Source: Candidatus Njordarchaeota archaeon
Lineage (GTDB): Archaea > Asgardarchaeota > Njordarchaeia > Njordarchaeales > JAHKLH01
Assembly (NCBI GenBank): GCA_029856635.1
Contig: JAHKLH010000104.1
Span: 1 to 5,795, forward strand
Direction of reading: 5' to 3'
DNA length: 5,795 nucleotides
The notes below the pieces were generated by a model. The model had not been told where the DNA came from and made no database searches. It was given only the letters and a program-made list of their open reading frames with translations. This document shows positions 5,240-5,795 of this stretch, one piece after another. The first letter of the stretch is position 1; each line of letters begins with the position of its first letter. The translations under genes were made by a program, and so were the position numbers.

Positions 5240-5249
5240 TATTTCCCCC
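5240..5249 (-). promoter_or_regulatory. Ribosome binding site deciding the JAMM-UBL start
   Basis: The reverse strand reads TTGGGGGAAATA directly before the ATG at 5239. The G-run is well spaced for ribosome binding to that ATG, and lies between the E2-like stop and this start. This argues for translation from 5239 rather than from the TTG at 5251. Confidence 0.6.
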
Positions 5250-5255
5250 AATATT

Positions 5256-5795
5256 TTATATTATTACGTGCTCCTTTGTTTCCCATCTTGTGCGAATCAT
5301 AACTTCGGCTAGTGCTAAGAAATGAATAATTCCCCATCTATAATTCCACGAATCCGAACTTAATCCAAACATCTTTGGGACGCGGCCAAGGCATTTGTCT
5401 GGATCTAAATCCCTCCATCCCATTTCAAATTTTTTTCCATGAATGTATATATCTGATGTAAGTTTCCATGGGGCTGAAAATGGATAATCATCATGCAAAA
5501 TAAGAATAGCAGATAATTTCTTTGTTCCTATATTCATCTCAACAATCCACTTTTTGAGTCTATTCGTTAATTTCAATGATTTATAACGCTTAAAAACAAG
5601 AGGATAAAGCAGTTTTACTAAGTAAAATTTTTCTTTTTCTTCCCTTATTCTTGCTTGAATATCTGAAGGAAGAGAATTAATGTTTTCTATAACAGTGTTT
5701 CCAAAAGATTTGCATTTTGTCGTGAACTTAATCTTAAAAATCTTCTTAATTGCTATAAAAAATTTTTCATCTATGTTACTTGGTATTAGTTCAAT
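5256..5795 (-). CDS. E2-like (UBC-fold) ubiquitin-like conjugating protein, partial at window edge
   Basis: The frame is open to the right edge, giving 179 codons with the true 5' end outside; the TTG at 5576 falls inside the domain and is an unlikely start. E2 enzymes take an activated UBL from an E1 onto a cysteine and pass it to a target. From residue 66 on, the layout matches the UBC fold: a helix KRYKSLKLTNRLKKW, strands WIVEMNIG and LSAILILHDDYPF, the hallmark YPFSAP at 104-109 (compare YPFxPP), a strand KLTSDIYIHG with His119 near the HPN position, then KCL with Cys135 as candidate catalytic cysteine, then a Trp and the helix WGIIHFLALAEVMI. His-to-Cys spacing is 16, against about 10 in eukaryotic E2s, so it is divergent, like prokaryotic E2 families. 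Residues 1-65 are unassigned, basic and helical. It sits 16 bases before the JAMM-UBL start, which supports the role. Without a search the E2 assignment stays probable. Confidence 0.68.
   Translation of the reverse strand: MELIPSNIDEKFFIAIKKIFKIKFTTKCKSFGNTVIENINSLPSDIQARIREEKEKFYLVKLLYPLVFKRYKSLKLTNRLKKWIVEMNIGTKKLSAILILHDDYPFSAPWKLTSDIYIHGKKFEMGWRDLDPDKCLGRVPKMFGLSSDSWNYRWGIIHFLALAEVMIRTRWETKEHVII

Noticed and set aside
5256..5576. Complete 106-residue gene starting at TTG 5576
   Set aside because: The frame stays open to the window edge, and upstream residues supply the expected N-terminal helix of the UBC fold. The gene is therefore treated as partial.

Overview
The window looks like part of the AT-rich genome of an archaeon, probably a thermophile. 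Several things point that way: a tungstopterin aldehyde:ferredoxin oxidoreductase (AOR) with its radical SAM cofactor maturase, a JAMM-type isopeptidase beside an E2-like protein, TATA-like promoters, T-run terminators, frequent TTG/GTG starts, and one GC-rich structured element standing out of AT-rich DNA. I cannot name the lineage from this sequence alone.

Left half (1-3441), tungsten/molybdopterin region. The C-terminal end of an AOR gene enters from the left edge and stops at 418, followed by T-rich termination signals. A reverse-strand gene of unknown function (618-1145, possibly RNase H-like) and a gene-poor stretch of 386 bases follow. That stretch holds two nearly perfect 50-bp GC-rich tandem repeats that fold as hairpins; the second can also form a textbook kink-turn. 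Next come a radical SAM/SPASM protein of the tungsten-cofactor maturase type (1532-2674) and moaE, the large subunit of molybdopterin synthase (2752-3159), read in the same direction as AOR. moaD, the small subunit with a Gly-Gly tail, lies tail-to-tail with moaE, only 3 bases away. Together these genes would make and mature the pterin cofactor that AOR uses.

Right half (3575-5795), reverse strand, a ubiquitin-like region. Reading leftward from the right edge: an E2-like (UBC-fold) protein whose 5' end lies outside the window, then 16 bases later a JAMM metallopeptidase with an internal ubiquitin-like domain and a helical tail, then after 116 bases a small retropepsin-like aspartic protease of the DTGS type, then moaD. 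The E2-like and JAMM-UBL genes are tightly coupled and are the best candidate here for an undescribed system: a prokaryotic ubiquitin-like conjugation/deconjugation module in which a UBL is fused to the deconjugase. An E1-like gene and a free modifier would be expected just beyond the right edge. The Gly-Gly-ended MoaD is the only visible protein with a conjugation-competent tail.
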